A DNA stretch of 64,000 nt from Siphonodentalium dalli (taxonomy: Eukaryota > Mollusca > Scaphopoda > Gadilida > Siphonodentaliidae), in contig CP136067.1 of NCBI GenBank assembly GCA_032622095.1, positions 130,215,990 to 130,279,989 on the forward strand. The letters are read 5' to 3'. Shown one piece after another: positions 61,822 through 64,000 of the stretch. A program made the position numbers and the translations under genes. The stretch's first letter is position 1. Each line of letters begins with the position of its first letter. The notes below the pieces were generated by a model. That model did no database searches. It was not told where the DNA came from and was given only the letters and a program-made list of their open reading frames with translations.

Positions 61822-62408
61822 AAACACCATAAATATCTATTTTAATAGGACCTCATTGATGCTTTAGTGGGAATGATTGTTGACATTCTACAAGCTATGG
61901 AGCGTTGAATAATTATGGGATAGTAAGGTGAAAGACTTTCTTTTCGACACCTTTCGGCATGGACATTTTTAGAACAAAACTTGAGATCTGGAATAAAATA
62001 TTTTCGTCAAAATGGTAAGCAAAAACTGACTGGAGACCAGTGTGGAAACTTCAACAATCTTGTAAATAGAAAAGTTTAGAGAAACTAGATCTTTCTTGAT
62101 AATACTTAACATGATATTATAAAACAATAACTGACACAGCAAAGAGACTTGAAACTCCAACAGTCAAGTAAACATAAAGAGCTTCGAGCAATCTAATACT
62201 CAAATAAATCTACTTTTCCTGACTTAACTAAGACCCAATCTCTACCAGAGCGCACCAGTCATGCTTCCTTTCTGAGTCTGTAACCAGCTGGGCACTAGTC
62301 CGTGTTTCTATATTTAACATGGGATTTCCCAGCAAAAATGGCGAAACCCGATCGCTCAAAAGTCAAATGTTCTATGTGCTTTGAGAACAATACCCGCACT
62401 AAAACATA
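61822..62408. other. Noncoding region
   Basis: Nothing recognised. Confidence 0.35.
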
Positions 62409-62838
62409 ATGACAGGATGGAAAATCAGAGCGGTAGTTTTGTTGACGATTTTCGCAAGCTAATCGTCAAAATTGCGGCAAATTATAACTCTTGTGTTTGA
62501 CTTGCCCTTTGAGTTGTGATTATGTGGTACTCGTGCGTTTATACGTTTGTGTTGATAAAATAGTCGGAGAACCGAATCACAACGTTTAGAGTTATAGTTC
62601 TTCGGTTTTAGTGGGACTTTTCAAAAATAAGGTCCAAATATTTTACAAATTATGTTCGATATGTTTTGTGCTTAACAAGGGCAGCATGTTCCTCTGTTCG
62701 CTTAGTATTTAATATCGCGGAAGTCCACCAAATGTGGGTGAAATGTCGCAGCGGTCTTACCGAGTCATCAAGGGCGGTAAACCATTCATGGAGTTTGACT
62801 AAGACCTTCAAGCCAAGATCCGTGTGTTCATGGAAAGA
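62409..62838 (+). repeat. Left arm of a 430-bp inverted repeat
   Basis: The reverse complement of this segment is at 63451-63887. Landmarks include AATCAGAGCGGTAGTTTTGT, TAGTGGGACTTTTCAAAAAT, AACAAGGGCAGCATGTT, CCACCAAATGTGGGTGAAAT and AGACCTTCAAGCCAAGATC. The arms differ by substitutions and small indels. A 60-codon frame here is not supported. Confidence 0.9.
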
Positions 62839-63450
62839 TAGCGAATAACTGTCACAGGATCATTTAATCAATCAGTGATTCATTTGTATATCTATCAACT
62901 GAGAAGACTAAATACGTTGCTCCCACAACACATAAAGTACCAAAGTCTGGTATAGTAACTACTTATCATGTATAGAAATATTATTTGATCCAGCAGACTA
63001 ACACAGGTGGGATGGAATGAAGCTGAGCTTGTTGACAGACAAATCAGAACATATTTAGAAATAATTGAATTGTGTGTATTATGCAAAATGATATAGGCTT
63101 TCATGTATCAGCAATTGATCAAATAATATTTCCAATTGCATACTGGTAAGTCATGTGTATCTACTCACACAAAATGTCAACTAGATGAATTGGATATGTC
63201 ATGGACATGTCTACAGCATGTCAACAGTGAATCGAAAGTCACGATTAAGTTCACTGTACTGAGATAATAGTATCAGCATACAAGGTATTACATCCAAATA
63301 GTCAATTAATTGATTGATTGTGGTTTAATGTCGTTTCAGCAAATGGGGCGAGTTTTAGTGATGGGTGAAATCCGCACACTTACGGCTAATCTAACAGTGA
63401 TTTCAATGGCTGATAAACTCGTCGACAATATGTGGCAAACCACCGGCTAT
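62839..63450. other. Spacer of the inverted repeat
   Basis: Noncoding. It includes the AATTAATTGATTGATTG motif at about 63304-63320, treated under the SINE-like entry. Confidence 0.5.
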
Positions 63451-64000
63451 ATTTCCATGAACACACTGATCTTGGCTTGAAGGTCTTAGTCAAACTCCAT
63501 GCAGGGTTTACCGCCCTTGATGATTCGGTAAGATCGCTGCTACCGGCGACATTTCACCCACATTTGGTGGACTTCCGCGATATTAAATACTAAGCGAACA
63601 GAGCAACATGCTGCCCTTGTTAAGCACACAACATATCGAACATAATTTGTAAAAAAATTGGACCTTATTTTTGAAAAGTCCCACTAAAACCGAAGAACTA
63701 TAATTCTAAACGGTGTGATTCGTTTCTCCGACTATTTTATCAACACAAACGTATAAACGCACGTGTACGAAATTGTCAAAGCTCGAAGGGAAAGTCAAAC
63801 ACAAGAGTTCTAATTTGCCGCAATTTTGACGAGTAGCTTGCGAAAATCGTCAACAAAACTACCGCTCTGATTCTCCATTCTGGCAACTCCACCATAAAAC
63901 GAGTTCGAGTAACAAAGTCCTCGATGGAAACGTGGGGATTTGAACCATTATCGCCAGCGCTGGAGAGCGAGACGGCTTAGAGTTGTGTCTTTTACCAACT
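63304..64000 (-). mobile_element. Possible SINE-like sequence, interrupted, truncated by window end
   Basis: On the minus strand, 63935-64000 reads like a decayed tRNA-derived head: it ends the window at AGTTGGTAAAAG and has a B-box-like GGTTCAAATCC. The other end has a CAATCAATCAATTAATT tail at about 63304-63320, reached through TGAAACGACATTAAACCAC. That combination is common in mollusc SINEs. If correct, the right arm of the 430-bp inverted repeat lies inside it. The stems do not form a functional tRNA. Confidence 0.35.
63451..63887 (-). repeat. Right arm of the 430-bp inverted repeat
   Basis: Reverse complement of 62409-62838. It starts at TTTCCATGAACACAC and ends at CTCCATTCTGGCAAC. Confidence 0.9.

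Noticed and set aside
63935-64000. Functional tRNA gene on the minus strand
   Set aside because: A B-box-like sequence is present but the T stem does not pair and the 5' part is cut off by the window end.

Overview
The window is eukaryotic, gene-poor and almost entirely repetitive. The organism is probably an invertebrate animal. A mollusc, perhaps a bivalve, is my best guess: there are many small palindromic DNA elements, several minisatellite families, a GACA-tailed repeat and a tail of the CAATCAAT type that I associate with mollusc SINEs. The species cannot be fixed from sequence alone. No bacterial-style genes, operons or CRISPR systems are present.

Region 1 (1-38377) is a giant tandem array of a 92/93-bp satellite, roughly 380 monomers. 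It is organised into higher-order repeats of about 930, 3890, 2226, 2405 and 1848 bp, plus copies about 9.06 and 9.82 kb apart. The array is split at 21081-23918 by a 2.84-kb insertion flanked by perfect TTAA duplications. It ends in a small inversion (38378-38515) that runs directly into a different, 39-bp minisatellite.

Region 2 (38518-44895) holds three blocks of the 39-bp minisatellite, a diverged island of the 93-bp satellite, two blocks with the same 170-bp 3' flank, three palindromes, and the only convincing protein-coding sequence seen: one internal exon of an immunoglobulin-like domain (41459-41583, + strand). Its splice acceptor lies about 10 bp beyond the end of a 215-bp palindromic element.

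Region 3 (44896-56310) begins with a 122-bp tandem repeat ending in a GACA microsatellite. It is then dominated by a very large inverted repeat (46838-48516 against 51071-55234). The loop of that repeat carries 53-, 24- and 27-bp minisatellites and a twin-hairpin MITE. Its right arm is interrupted by a 2.52-kb transposon with TA duplications and CACTGTTAGAAA ends; the unoccupied target survives in the left arm. That transposon contains a further 480-bp element.

Region 4 (56311-64000) is AT-rich noncoding sequence with a 27-bp repeat, a 485-bp tandem duplication, a 123-bp MITE with an ATTTC duplication, a diverged ~353-bp repeat, a 63-bp repeat and a 430-bp inverted repeat that may sit inside a SINE-like sequence.

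There is no gene network to describe. The long open frames across the arrays arise because 93, 39 and 27 bp are multiples of three, and I do not treat them as genes. The main interest is repeat biology: satellite higher-order structure, composite satellite/minisatellite elements and nested transposons with recoverable insertion history. All comparisons were made by eye.
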